From Spirochaetae bacterium HGW-Spirochaetae-9 (GTDB lineage: Bacteria; Spirochaetota; Spirochaetia; Treponematales; Rectinemataceae), in the NCBI GenBank assembly GCA_002839205.1, contig PGXP01000001.1:1-28937 (forward strand): DNA of 28,937 nucleotides, in the 5' to 3' direction. Below, piece after piece: positions 17,081 to 24,287 of the stretch. The translations under genes were made by a program, and so were the position numbers. How positions within the stretch are numbered: position 1 is the stretch's first letter; each line of letters opens with the position of its first letter. The notes beneath the pieces were generated by a model, which saw nothing but the letters and a program-made list of their open reading frames with translations, was not told the DNA's origin and made no database searches.

Positions 17081-17126
17081 AGAGATCCCTCCCGATAAAG
17101 ATAAAACGAAAAATCGAAACCGGAGA

Positions 17127-17154
17127 AAGGTCGACGGGAAATCCCGTCGACCTT
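17127..17154. promoter_or_regulatory. Perfect 12-bp hairpin between tctC and tctB
   Basis: AAGGTCGACGGG (17127-17138) pairs perfectly with CCCGTCGACCTT (17143-17154) around a 4-nt loop, 36 nt after the tctC stop. On the transcript it is followed only by a short pyrimidine stretch (CTTTCTCC), so it is more likely an attenuator or an exonuclease block that keeps tctC mRNA more abundant than tctBA. Confidence 0.6.
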
Positions 17155-17189
17155 ATTATAAAACGTGAAGTAAAATACGCGGATGACGA

Positions 17190-18155
17190 TTATTTCGCCG
17201 TGTACTGACTCTTTACTTCGTCCCAGATGACAGTGAAATTCTTTTCATTCAGTTCGAGATATTTCCTGTAATCCTCGCCCACCTTGAAGTCGATGGGGAG
17301 AGCCCTGTCAGACAGACCTTTCAGGAAGGCGGGATCCTTGGACATTTCGGTGAAGGCGGCGATGAGCCTGTCCTTCACTTCGACGGAAATACCCTTGGGA
17401 GCGCAGTAGCCGCGTGAAGAACCGGAGACGACGTTGAATCCGAGCTCTTTGGCCGTGGGAACATTGGGGATGGAGGGATCACGCTTCTCGGCAAAGAGAA
17501 GGAGGGGAATCAGGTTACCCGCGGCTATCTGAGGATAGGTGATGCCGAGGTTGTTGAAACTCGCGTCGATCTTGTTGCCCATGGCAGCCTGCCATGAGGG
17601 TCCATCGCCGGAGAAGGGCACCATCTGGAACTTGAGGCCGGAAGCCTTTTCCATGATGAGGGTGGTGAAGAAGTCGTCGCCGCCCACGCCGGAGTTGCCG
17701 ACGGTGATCTTGCCAGGGTTCGCCTTGACAGCCGCGATGAACTGCTCAGCGGTCTTGTAGGGGCTTGCCTTGCCGACAACGACGATGCCGGGATCCGTGA
17801 CGACGTTGGCGATGGGCTCGAAATCCTTGATGTTATACTTGAAGTCCGCATTCATGATGTAGTTCGTCATGAGCATCGGGGTGTTCGTGATGCTGATGGT
17901 ATAGCCATCCTTCGATGCCGTTCTGCCGAGCTGTGTCCAGGCGATGCCGCCGGTCGCGCCGGGGATGTACTGGTTGACGAAGCTCTTGCCGAGGATTTTC
18001 TCGAGATAGGGCTGGGTCGCCTGTGCGAGAACGTCTGAGCCGCCGCCCGGCGCGAAACCCTGCAGAACCGTGATCGGTTTCGTCGGATAGTCGGCACCCC
18101 AGGCGCTCAAGGCCACGAGCGCGAGAACCAGCACTGCCACAATCTTTCTTGTCAT
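17190..18155 (-). CDS. tctC: TTT-family periplasmic substrate-binding protein
   Basis: 321 residues. It begins with a Sec signal peptide (charged MTRK, hydrophobic core, cleavage after about SAWGA). The mature part starts YPTKPITVLQGFAPGGGSDVLA, the characteristic Bug/TctC opening, followed by PGATGGIAW, SNTP-like ITNTPM and the closing FKVGEDYRKYLELN. It captures a carboxylate in the periplasm and gives it to TctAB. AGGAGG precedes the ATG. Hairpins lie on both sides of this cistron, which fits the need for more binding protein than permease. The ligand cannot be read from sequence; context suggests an aldonate or a C4 acid sugar. Confidence 0.93.
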   Translation of the reverse strand: MTRKIVAVLVLALVALSAWGADYPTKPITVLQGFAPGGGSDVLAQATQPYLEKILGKSFVNQYIPGATGGIAWTQLGRTASKDGYTISITNTPMLMTNYIMNADFKYNIKDFEPIANVVTDPGIVVVGKASPYKTAEQFIAAVKANPGKITVGNSGVGGDDFFTTLIMEKASGLKFQMVPFSGDGPSWQAAMGNKIDASFNNLGITYPQIAAGNLIPLLLFAEKRDPSIPNVPTAKELGFNVVSGSSRGYCAPKGISVEVKDRLIAAFTEMSKDPAFLKGLSDRALPIDFKVGEDYRKYLELNEKNFTVIWDEVKSQYTAK

Positions 18156-18188
18156 ACCTGCCTCCTGAAAATGATGAACTTTAGCGAA

Positions 18189-18217
18189 GCCCGGCGGAGA
18201 AATTTTCGCCGCCGGGC
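18189..18217. promoter_or_regulatory. GC-rich 9-bp hairpin between the dehydrogenase gene and tctC
   Basis: GCCCGGCGG (18189-18197) and CCGCCGGGC (18209-18217) form a perfect stem with an 11-nt loop. It lies in the 92-nt gap before tctC with no U-tract, so it may act as an RNA-processing or stability element at the 5' side of tctC. Confidence 0.5.
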
Positions 18218-18247
18218 GAAAAGCCTACAGTAACCAAGCTGCCAGCC

Positions 18248-19351
18248 TTATGCCTTCGGCTTGATGGCGACACGGAGACAATCATGGCTTGAAGCAGCCA
18301 TGTTGAAGCCCTCATGCCAATTCTCGAGCGGGAAGACGTGCGATACAAGGGATTCCATCTCGATTCTTCCGGTTCCGGCAAAATGGATGGCCGTGTGCCA
18401 GTCGTAGGGGATCTGGGAAATTTCGCCCCTGATGTCGATTTCCTTGACGATGATCTTGTGCGTGTCGACCGGCGCGATGATGCCGCCCTTGATGCCGCCG
18501 CCAGCCCACATGACCCGTCCGCCCTTGCGGACGATGTCGAGCGACTCGTCGATGGGCTCGACGGCGCCCGTGTTCTCGAGGACGACATCGACGCCGAGGC
18601 CGCCGGTGATTTCGGCGACGCGCTTGCGCAGGTCTTCCTTCTCCACGTTGACGATGTAGTCGGCACCCAGCTTCTTGGCCATGGCGAGCCTGTAGGGCTC
18701 ATCGCGGGTGATGCCGCTCATGATGATGGGGCCGGCCCCTATCGCCTTGCAGACCTGCATCATGAGGATGCCGCGGGCTCCGGGGCCCAGGATGGCGACG
18801 GATTCGCCAGCCTTGACGCCCATGCGCGTGATGATGCTGTGGATGGATCCCGCGAGGGGTTCCATGACGACGGCGGCCTTCGAGCTGACGTTCTCGGGAA
18901 TCTTGTGCACCTGCCACTCGGGCCACATGGTGTACTTGGCAAAGCCGCCTCCCGTGACGAAGTGGGCGCGCCCCATCATGGGCGCGATGGTGTTGCAGAT
19001 GTTGTAGCGCCCTTCGCGGCAGGCCGGGCAGTGGCCGCAGTAGAAGGTGACGATCTCATGGACAACCCTGTCGCCGGGCTTCACGCTCGTAACATCTTTG
19101 CCCACCTCGCGCACGACGCTCACGATCTCGTGGCCGCTCACGACGGGGGCGGGAACGTGTTTGGTTTTCGCCTTCTCCGAATCGCTGGCAAGGAACTTGT
19201 GCACGTCGCTTCCACAGATGCCGCAGTACTCCACTTCGCAGAGCACGTCGTGGGGGGCAAAGCGGTTCTGTCCAATGACGGGAACAGGAACGTCCTGCAG
19301 CTTCAGATCGCCATTGGGAAAGGAAACAAGGCCTCTCATCGTTTCTGGCAT
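18248..19351 (-). CDS. Zinc-dependent medium-chain dehydrogenase (sorbitol/idonate/threonine dehydrogenase-like)
   Basis: 367 residues from the ATG at 19351, which has GGAGG 7 nt upstream; an 11-residue in-frame extension lacks support. Catalytic zinc: Cys46 (CGICGSD), His74 and Glu75 (SGHE). Structural zinc: Cys105, 108, 111 and 119 in CGHCPACREGRYNIC. Nucleotide site: ILGPGARGILMMQ followed by GADYIVNVEKED. It oxidises a secondary alcohol on a polyol or sugar acid, or runs in reverse, in the cytoplasm. It is the first gene of the ten-gene operon, directly behind a strong promoter with flanking operator-like elements. Substrate is unknown; L-idonate, a threonate or a keto-uronate would all suit the context. 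Confidence 0.92.
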   Translation of the reverse strand: MPETMRGLVSFPNGDLKLQDVPVPVIGQNRFAPHDVLCEVEYCGICGSDVHKFLASDSEKAKTKHVPAPVVSGHEIVSVVREVGKDVTSVKPGDRVVHEIVTFYCGHCPACREGRYNICNTIAPMMGRAHFVTGGGFAKYTMWPEWQVHKIPENVSSKAAVVMEPLAGSIHSIITRMGVKAGESVAILGPGARGILMMQVCKAIGAGPIIMSGITRDEPYRLAMAKKLGADYIVNVEKEDLRKRVAEITGGLGVDVVLENTGAVEPIDESLDIVRKGGRVMWAGGGIKGGIIAPVDTHKIIVKEIDIRGEISQIPYDWHTAIHFAGTGRIEMESLVSHVFPLENWHEGFNMAASSHDCLRVAIKPKA

Positions 19352-19426
19352 TTCAAATCCTCCATTCATACGTTGCATATTCAAACAGACCTCGACAAAA
19401 ATATCGAGCCTAAATTATAACTTTCG

Positions 19427-19438
19427 AATTTAAAATTT
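19427..19438 (-). promoter_or_regulatory. Candidate GntR operator, copy 1 (over the transcription start)
   Basis: AATTTAAAATTT, directly adjacent to the -10 box and covering the predicted start of the operon transcript. The same 12 bases recur at 19472-19483 (opposite orientation) and 20277-20288. A bound regulator here would block RNA polymerase. Confidence 0.5.
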
Positions 19439-19466
19439 ATTATAGAGGCTTGTTGAGATTTGTCAA
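19439..19466 (-). promoter_or_regulatory. Promoter of the ten-gene acid-sugar operon
   Basis: On the minus strand a full consensus TTGACA (19466-19461), a 16-nt spacer and a full consensus TATAAT (19444-19439). The predicted start is near 19432, about 80 nt before the dehydrogenase ATG. A promoter this strong would need repression when substrate is absent, in keeping with the neighbouring GntR gene. Confidence 0.8.
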
Positions 19467-19471
19467 GGCGC

Positions 19472-19483
19472 AAATTTTAAATT
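19472..19483 (+). promoter_or_regulatory. Candidate GntR operator, copy 2 (upstream of -35)
   Basis: AAATTTTAAATT on the plus strand, the reverse complement of copy 1. It lies 5 bp upstream of the -35 box and overlaps the stop codon of the GntR gene. Its centre is 45 bp from the centre of copy 1, so the two sites bracket the promoter. Confidence 0.45.
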
Positions 19484-20190
19484 TTATTTTCAGCGAATTC
19501 CTTGCGTACTCTTTCCCTGTGGTGGTTGAGGTGCTCTTTCAAATGAGCCACAGCCGATTCCCAGCGCAATGCCATGAGGTCCTCAACGACGCGTTCGTGC
19601 TCGCCAATGCTGTTTCTGGCGACGGTTTCGCTGTGGTCGACCTGGGAGATGATACGCACCATATTGATCACGAGGCGCAAGTCGCCGAGGAGGCCGGAGA
19701 TCCAGACGTTGCCAGAATGCTGGTAGAGGTATTCGTGAAACTGGTAGTCCAGGATGAAGAACTGCTTGAAATCGCCGGCGGCAACCAGTTTTTTGGATTC
19801 TTCGAGCAAGTTGGCCAAGTCGCTCATTATTTCAGGAGTCATCTTTTCGATGACTTTGCGCAGGGCAAGTTCCTCGAGGACAAGGCGAACATCGATGAGC
19901 CCATCGATTTCTTCCCAGGTGAATTGCCGCACCGCGTAGCCTTTCCAGTGTTTTTTTTCGACGAGGTTGCGCTCTACCAACTTCGAGAGGGCTTCGCGCA
20001 CGGTGATCCGGCTCACGCCCAGCCTTTCGGAGAGGGCAAGGTCGTTGATCTTGTCGCCCGGTTTCCAATAACCTTTTACTATGCCTTGAATTATTATATC
20101 GACGACGTTTTCGGCCCTGCTCGTCTTCTTTACAAAATCAGAGAGAATATCGGTATCTATCGACAATGCGGGCGTATCGGTGTTTTCCAT
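19477..20190 (-). CDS. FadR-type GntR transcriptional regulator (FCD domain)
   Basis: 237 residues. A winged helix at about 25-90 contains the GntR signature INDLALSERLGVSRITVREALSKL (positions 49-72). The FCD effector domain (about 95-230) has the usual metal-ligand set Asp148, His152, His198 and His220, which places a carboxylate ligand on a metal in this family. Relatives such as UxuR, ExuR, LgoR and DgoR respond to sugar acids. It lies just upstream of, and in line with, the ten-gene operon and is probably its repressor, relieved by an acid-sugar intermediate. AGGGGA precedes the ATG at 20190. Three copies of a 12-bp element around its gene are the best operator candidates. Confidence 0.92.
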   Translation of the reverse strand: MENTDTPALSIDTDILSDFVKKTSRAENVVDIIIQGIVKGYWKPGDKINDLALSERLGVSRITVREALSKLVERNLVEKKHWKGYAVRQFTWEEIDGLIDVRLVLEELALRKVIEKMTPEIMSDLANLLEESKKLVAAGDFKQFFILDYQFHEYLYQHSGNVWISGLLGDLRLVINMVRIISQVDHSETVARNSIGEHERVVEDLMALRWESAVAHLKEHLNHHRERVRKEFAENKI

Positions 20191-20242
20191 AGTTCCCCTG
20201 TCGGACTGCCCATACGAAGCAGGAAGGGCGGCTGACGTATGG

Positions 20243-20271
20243 ATGATAGCCCGGGCAATGATTTTTTACAA
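20243..20271 (-). promoter_or_regulatory. Promoter of the GntR gene
   Basis: On the minus strand TTGTAA (20271-20266), a 17-nt spacer and TATCAT (20248-20243), about 55 nt before the ATG. Weaker than the operon promoter, as expected for a regulator. Confidence 0.45.
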
Positions 20272-20276
20272 GCTAT

Positions 20277-20288
20277 AATTTAAAATTT
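20277..20288 (-). promoter_or_regulatory. Candidate GntR operator, copy 3 (upstream of gntR)
   Basis: AATTTAAAATTT, identical to copy 1, 5 bp upstream of the predicted -35 box of the regulator gene. The 5-bp offset from -35 is the same as for copy 2 at the operon promoter. This suggests autoregulation. Confidence 0.45.
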
Positions 20289-20342
20289 AAAATGAAAAGT
20301 TGTCTGAAAACGCATCAGGCATGAGGGGGAAGGACAGGACGA

Positions 20343-20364
20343 CAGGATATTCAGGATCTACAGG
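20343..20364 (-). repeat. Short CCTG-type intergenic repeat, copy 1
   Basis: Read on the minus strand this is CCTGTAGATCCTG followed by AATATCCTG. It matches 18 of 22 positions with 26993-27014. The unit ATCCTG recurs at about 9-nt steps and continues into TCGTCCTGTCC, so it is an imperfect tandem array of CCTG words lying between gntR and vapB. Confidence 0.5.
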
Positions 20365-20375
20365 TGAAACCAATA

Positions 20376-20415
20376 TTGACTTCCTTGGTATATACATACT
20401 ATTTTTGCATATACA
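20376..20415 (+). promoter_or_regulatory. vapBC promoter and probable autoregulatory operator
   Basis: TTGACT (20376-20381) and TACTAT (20397-20402) form a weak promoter with a 15-nt spacer. It overlaps GTATATACA (20388-20396) and GCATATACA (20407-20415), repeated 19 bp apart; GTATATAC is itself a palindrome. Such sites are typical of VapB-binding operators. Confidence 0.5.
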
Positions 20416-20427
20416 AGGAGAATGCCG

Positions 20428-20688
20428 ATGGCGCTCAGCATAAGAAATCCTGAGGTGGAAAAACTCACCCGCAAACTTGCGCGGCGCAGCGGCAGCACCA
20501 TGACCGAGGTGATTGCGGACGCCCTGGAAGCCAAGCTGTCAAGCCTGGATACAAAAGTCATCCCCCGTCGTGCCGCCATTGCTGAGATCGCGGCCGAATG
20601 CGCCGCCCTCCCCGACATTGACAGCCGCAGCGCCGAGGAAATCCTCGGCTACGGAGCTAATGGAGGATTCGCCGATGGTGATCGATAG
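20428..20688 (+). CDS. vapB: VapB-type antitoxin (Rv0623-like/PSK family)
   Basis: 86 residues. Two ATGs lie close together; the second (20428) is chosen because AAGGAG (20415-20420) is 7 nt from it but only 1 nt from the first. The protein starts MALSIRNPEVEKLTRKLARR, the standard opening of this ribbon-helix-helix-like antitoxin family, followed by STMTEVIADALEAKL. The acidic C-terminal tail (about 60-86) should wrap round and inhibit the toxin. It overlaps vapC by 14 nt and probably represses its own promoter. Confidence 0.88.
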   Translation: MALSIRNPEVEKLTRKLARRSGSTMTEVIADALEAKLSSLDTKVIPRRAAIAEIAAECAALPDIDSRSAEEILGYGANGGFADGDR

Positions 20689-21061
20689 TTCGGCCCTCCT
20701 CGCGATTCTCTTCAGAGAGCCAGGGGCAGCGGATTATATCGAAGCCCTCGCCTCCCCCGGGAGAAAACTCATGAGTTCGGTGAACAAATTTGAGGCTTCG
20801 CTTGTCGTCGAGGCGAGAAAGGGCGAGGCGGGCTCGGCAGCCCTGGCGCGATTGCTGGCCACGGCCGAGGTGGAAACAATACCCTTCGACGCCAGCCAGG
20901 CTGAGATAGCGATGGCGGTCTGGCGCCGCTTCGGAAAAGGGAGGCACCCCGCAGGGCTCAACCTGGGCGACTGCGCGGCCTACGCTTTGGCATCGACGCT
21001 GAACGATTCACTACTTTATAAAGGCGACGATTTTTCGAAGACTGATGTGGTGCCGGCTTGA
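20675..21061 (+). CDS. vapC: VapC-type PIN-domain toxin ribonuclease
   Basis: 128 residues. The ATG at 20675 has GGAGG (20662-20666) 8 nt upstream, inside vapB. The PIN active site is complete: Asp4 (MVIDSSALLAIL), Glu40 (NKFEASLV), Asp99 (NLGDCAAYALA) and Asp118 (LLYKGDDFSKTDV). These bind Mg for RNA cleavage; relatives cut tRNAs or rRNA. It converges with the kelch-like gene. The spacer 21062-21118 has A-rich stretches and a possible weak terminator for the minus strand but nothing clear. Confidence 0.92.
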   Translation: MVIDSSALLAILFREPGAADYIEALASPGRKLMSSVNKFEASLVVEARKGEAGSAALARLLATAEVETIPFDASQAEIAMAVWRRFGKGRHPAGLNLGDCAAYALASTLNDSLLYKGDDFSKTDVVPA

Positions 21062-21118
21062 AGGCAAGGCAAAAAAGAAAAAGGTGATCGAGGGGGCGGA
21101 CGAAGCGCACCCACCCCA

Positions 21119-22762
21119 TCATTCCTTCGAGAGTGAGAGCCCGAAATTCCGGCCTTCCTGGCCGTCCAGATCGCTGATCTGGAGGTAATAGTCTCCGGCG
21201 CCGAGGACAAAGCTGAGCGGAGAGTCCGCGCCGTCTCGATCCGGAACCTCGGTATACAGATCGGCTTCGTAGACGGTCAGCATGATCCTTGCGGAATACG
21301 CTGGGTTTTGATCGGCGTCCGCCCAAGCAAGACGATATGCTCCTGCCCTGTCGATTCGCATCCTGTACCAGAGTGAGTTGGCGGCTATGGGCATGCTGTG
21401 GCTGTCCAGGCCGGAATATCCCGCCTCATGGAGGGGAAGCGTGCCCTCGGTGACGACGAAAAGGCTGCCCGAACGAAGCAGGTACTCGCGGTGCGTTACG
21501 GGCGAAACGGAGCCGTCGGGGCCGAAGGCGACGAGCGACAGTTCCATCGAGGGGAGGTTCTCCGAAGAAACCGTGAACGGCGCAGCCAGCGTACCAGGCC
21601 AGGCAGGATCTGCCGCCGAAGGCGCGAGGCCATCGGTTCTGTATCGTACCGTTACGCCCGGCTGCATGCCGACGAGGACAGGGCTTCCTGCGGGAACCAG
21701 GCCCGAACCAGGCTGCACCGTGGGAGCCTCGGGGGCCAGGTTCAGCCCCTCCAGCCGCCCGATATCGGTGGCTTCGGTGCCGAGGGATCGCTGATACAGG
21801 AGGGAACCGCCCGCGTGGCCAAAAAATGGCCCTTCGGCACTGGCCGCAAAAGGGGTTTCCGTCCATAGGCCGTCATGGTATCGATACACCTTCGATGCCC
21901 AGGATTCGCCCGAGAATCCACCCGCGAGAATGAGGTCGCCCCGGTCGGCGAGCAGGATGGGCTTCTGGAGGGCGATGGGCAGATCGGTTTCGATCCGCCG
22001 GTCGGAAAGCGCGCCGTCGGCTCCCAAGGCAAAGGATACCATGCCTGCTTTGACGCCCAACGCGCCGGCGCCCTGCGCGTCAGCCCCGCCCGCGACATAG
22101 AGCCGCCCGTCCAATTCGGCCGCGCTTGCGCCCCAGAGCGCTTCGGGCAAGATTTCAGCGCTCGTGTACCACTGCCCTACCTGGCCGTCCTGATAGATCC
22201 GCGCGCGGATGATGGAATTTGTGGCGCCAGATGAGGTCGCCCCGGTGGCCGTTACCCCCCCGATAAGGAAGATCCAACCGTCATAGACAACCCACGCTGC
22301 CGACGAGCGCCCCTCAGGCAGAGGCCGAATATTGGCTTCCCAATGATCGTCCGCGCCAAAGCCGAGGGATCCATCGGCGTGAACAGCGGTGTAGTACACA
22401 GTATCGACAGGCCCCTTGTCGTCGCTGCCTCCGAGCACATAGACGAAATTGCCCGCCGAAAAAGCCGCCCCGTGACGCAGTCCGCCGGGGAGAGAGGCCG
22501 ATTCCTGCCAGCCTTCCGCCTCTCCTTCTTCCCCCAGCAGAGCCTTGCTCACCCTGGGGGACGACAGCACCGAATCATCCCAGCCACCCAGACGGTAGAG
22601 CCAGGAGCCGCTGCGGACGAGCATGGCCCCCCTGCCCTCTTCCGAGGGAACTCCAGGAGGGAGGCAGGGATCCAGGCCGCCGATCCAGCAGGATGCGAGG
22701 AGGGCGAGGAGGAGTGCCAGGAAGGGCAGCGTCCAAGGCTGCCTGCGGATCAATGTAGCCAT
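21119..22762 (-). CDS. Kelch-like propeller lipoprotein with CHB_HEX and PPC-like domains
   Basis: 547 residues from the ATG at 22762. Residues 1-25 are a lipoprotein signal peptide with lipobox LLASC (Cys25). Residues about 45-330 carry kelch-like repeats (YRLGGWDD, FVYVLGGSDD, WIFLIGGV, GRLYVAGGAD, DLILAGGFSG). A segment following LAPEAPTVQPGSGLV resembles the chitobiase C-terminal (CHB_HEX) domain (TVRYRTDGLAPSAADPAWPG). The C-terminal about 110 residues resemble a pre-peptidase PPC beta-sandwich (LWYRMRIDRAGAYRLAWAD ... GAGDYYLQISD). It is probably anchored in an outer or cytoplasmic membrane and exposed. The NHL lipoprotein stop lies only 4 nt upstream, so the two are co-translated. Function unknown; binding of glycans or proteins is plausible. 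Confidence 0.75.
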   Translation of the reverse strand: MATLIRRQPWTLPFLALLLALLASCWIGGLDPCLPPGVPSEEGRGAMLVRSGSWLYRLGGWDDSVLSSPRVSKALLGEEGEAEGWQESASLPGGLRHGAAFSAGNFVYVLGGSDDKGPVDTVYYTAVHADGSLGFGADDHWEANIRPLPEGRSSAAWVVYDGWIFLIGGVTATGATSSGATNSIIRARIYQDGQVGQWYTSAEILPEALWGASAAELDGRLYVAGGADAQGAGALGVKAGMVSFALGADGALSDRRIETDLPIALQKPILLADRGDLILAGGFSGESWASKVYRYHDGLWTETPFAASAEGPFFGHAGGSLLYQRSLGTEATDIGRLEGLNLAPEAPTVQPGSGLVPAGSPVLVGMQPGVTVRYRTDGLAPSAADPAWPGTLAAPFTVSSENLPSMELSLVAFGPDGSVSPVTHREYLLRSGSLFVVTEGTLPLHEAGYSGLDSHSMPIAANSLWYRMRIDRAGAYRLAWADADQNPAYSARIMLTVYEADLYTEVPDRDGADSPLSFVLGAGDYYLQISDLDGQEGRNFGLSLSKE

Positions 22763-22766
22763 GTGC

Positions 22767-24275
22767 CTACTGGACCTTGCGGATGGAATAGCCACTATAG
22801 TCGGAAACGAAGAGATTGAGCCCGTCGGTAGTGATGCCCATCGGACCATAGAAAGCGGCCGCTGTCCCTACCCCATTGGTCGATCCTGCCGATCCCGTGC
22901 CCGCGAGCGTGGTGACCGAATGCGGCGAGGCAATTTCAACCCTGCGAATCTTGTGGTTGGTAGAATCGGCGATGTAGAGGTAGGCTCCGTCGGTGGTGAT
23001 TCCGCTGGGTCCATAGAAGGTTGCGTTGATGCCTGTCTCGGCATCGAGCGATCCGGTCGCTCCGGAACCGGCCAGGGTGCTCGTCGCTCCATCGGCAATT
23101 TTTACCTGCCTGATTCTGTTGTTGCCGGTATCGGCGATGTAAAGGTTTGTGCCGTCGGTGGCGATGCCCTGCGGCCCGCTGAAAAGCGCTCCGGCCCCTG
23201 CACCGTCCAGCCAGCCGGCCGTTCCGACAGCGCCGGTGAGGCCCGCGATCGTCGATACGGCGCGAGTGTCATCTGTGGCGCCGATCACTATTTTACGTAT
23301 CTTGTTGTTGGTGGTATCGGCGACATAGAGGTTGACCCCATCGGTGGTGATCCCGCTCGGACCATTGAAGAGGGCAGCGCTCCCCGCCGCGGCTTCCGTC
23401 GCTCCGGCAGTAGCCCCCAGGGTACCGGCATAAGATTCCACCAGCCTCGATGAAATCGTAATGCGCCTGATGGCGTGGTTGGCGTAATCGGCGACATAGA
23501 GATAGGTACCGTCGGTAGTGATCCCGCGAGGGCTGTTGAACCGGGTTAGATTGCCGATTCCGCCATCGTTTCTCACACCGGCCGCGCCCGCGACGTCCCC
23601 TGCGAAGGTTGTCACTATCTGTGTAGCGATCTCGACCCTGCGGATATTGTTGCTGCCCATGTCGGCCACATAGAGATATTTGCCGTCGGTCGTTATCTGA
23701 TACGGATTGATGAAGAGTCCTGGTAACGCATCGGTGCCCGTGCCTGCCACGCTCGGATTTCCCGCGAAGATGTTCACGGCCAAGGACAGCGTCGGCACAT
23801 AACCCTGGATGGAGCCGCCCTCGAGCTCGCCCGCTCCCAGCGGAACGGTGACCATGTCATTGGCGCCCAACAAGGTCTTTGTTATGCGGCCGACATAGAG
23901 CAGCTTGCTGCTGGAATCGAAGGCTACCGCCTGAAAAACCGCCGAGCCGCTTTCCGAAACGCTGATCTTTCCTCCCCAGGAGCTTACATTCTTTTCCAGC
24001 GAGCCCGAACCTATCCTTTCGCCCGAGGCGTTGAATACAAGAACCGTCACTGCTGTAACAGCCACATTGTCGAAGGCCAGGGACTTAGCGCCTGCAGCGT
24101 TTTCCCCTCCCCCGTCCAGAAAAACGGATACGGTAAAATCGTCGCCTGACGACTCAGACTGCTGGGTGCTGCCTGAAAGCGCGTTCGTACAGGAAGCCAA
24201 TCCGATACCCGCCGTGAGGATGGTTGCGGCGAGACACAGCATAGCGATAGAGATAATGGAATTCCGGTTTTTCAA
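22767..24275 (-). CDS. Six-repeat NHL beta-propeller lipoprotein
   Basis: 502 residues. The start is TTG at 24275 (AGGAG 8 nt upstream); no ATG fits. A signal peptide ends in lipobox GLASC (Cys29). Residues about 45-165 form a beta-rich domain of unknown type (VTAVTVLVFNASGERIGSG ... AVFQAVAFDSSSKLLYVG). From about 168 to the end, six NHL repeats follow the pattern GP-x-GITTDG-x-x-LYVAD-x-x-N-x-x-IR. The last repeat ends exactly at the C-terminus (YSIRKVQ), as expected for a closed six-bladed propeller. NHL propellers bind proteins, RNA or sugars; here a surface adhesive or scaffold role is likely, not an enzyme. It is the middle gene of a probable three-gene unit. Confidence 0.85.
   Translation of the reverse strand: MKNRNSIISIAMLCLAATILTAGIGLASCTNALSGSTQQSESSGDDFTVSVFLDGGGENAAGAKSLAFDNVAVTAVTVLVFNASGERIGSGSLEKNVSSWGGKISVSESGSAVFQAVAFDSSSKLLYVGRITKTLLGANDMVTVPLGAGELEGGSIQGYVPTLSLAVNIFAGNPSVAGTGTDALPGLFINPYQITTDGKYLYVADMGSNNIRRVEIATQIVTTFAGDVAGAAGVRNDGGIGNLTRFNSPRGITTDGTYLYVADYANHAIRRITISSRLVESYAGTLGATAGATEAAAGSAALFNGPSGITTDGVNLYVADTTNNKIRKIVIGATDDTRAVSTIAGLTGAVGTAGWLDGAGAGALFSGPQGIATDGTNLYIADTGNNRIRQVKIADGATSTLAGSGATGSLDAETGINATFYGPSGITTDGAYLYIADSTNHKIRRVEIASPHSVTTLAGTGSAGSTNGVGTAAAFYGPMGITTDGLNLFVSDYSGYSIRKVQ
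22770..23774 (-). repeat. NHL repeat array within the lipoprotein gene
   Basis: Six units of about 163-186 bp each encode one propeller blade. The best-conserved DNA word is the one for GITTDG; it recurs near 22822, 22989, 23152, 23337, 23509 and 23684 (plus-strand coordinates). Confidence 0.8.
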
Positions 24276-24287
24276 AATGCTTTCTCC

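Noticed and set aside
18314..19420. Long plus-strand frame (368 codons) opposite the Zn dehydrogenase
   Set aside because: Composition is dominated by Asp, His, Ala and Gly with no recognisable fold, and the real dehydrogenase covers the same DNA.
22623..23453. Plus-strand frame (276 codons) with internal repeats across the lipoprotein genes
   Set aside because: Its repeats mirror the NHL repeats on the other strand; there is no ribosome site or family match.
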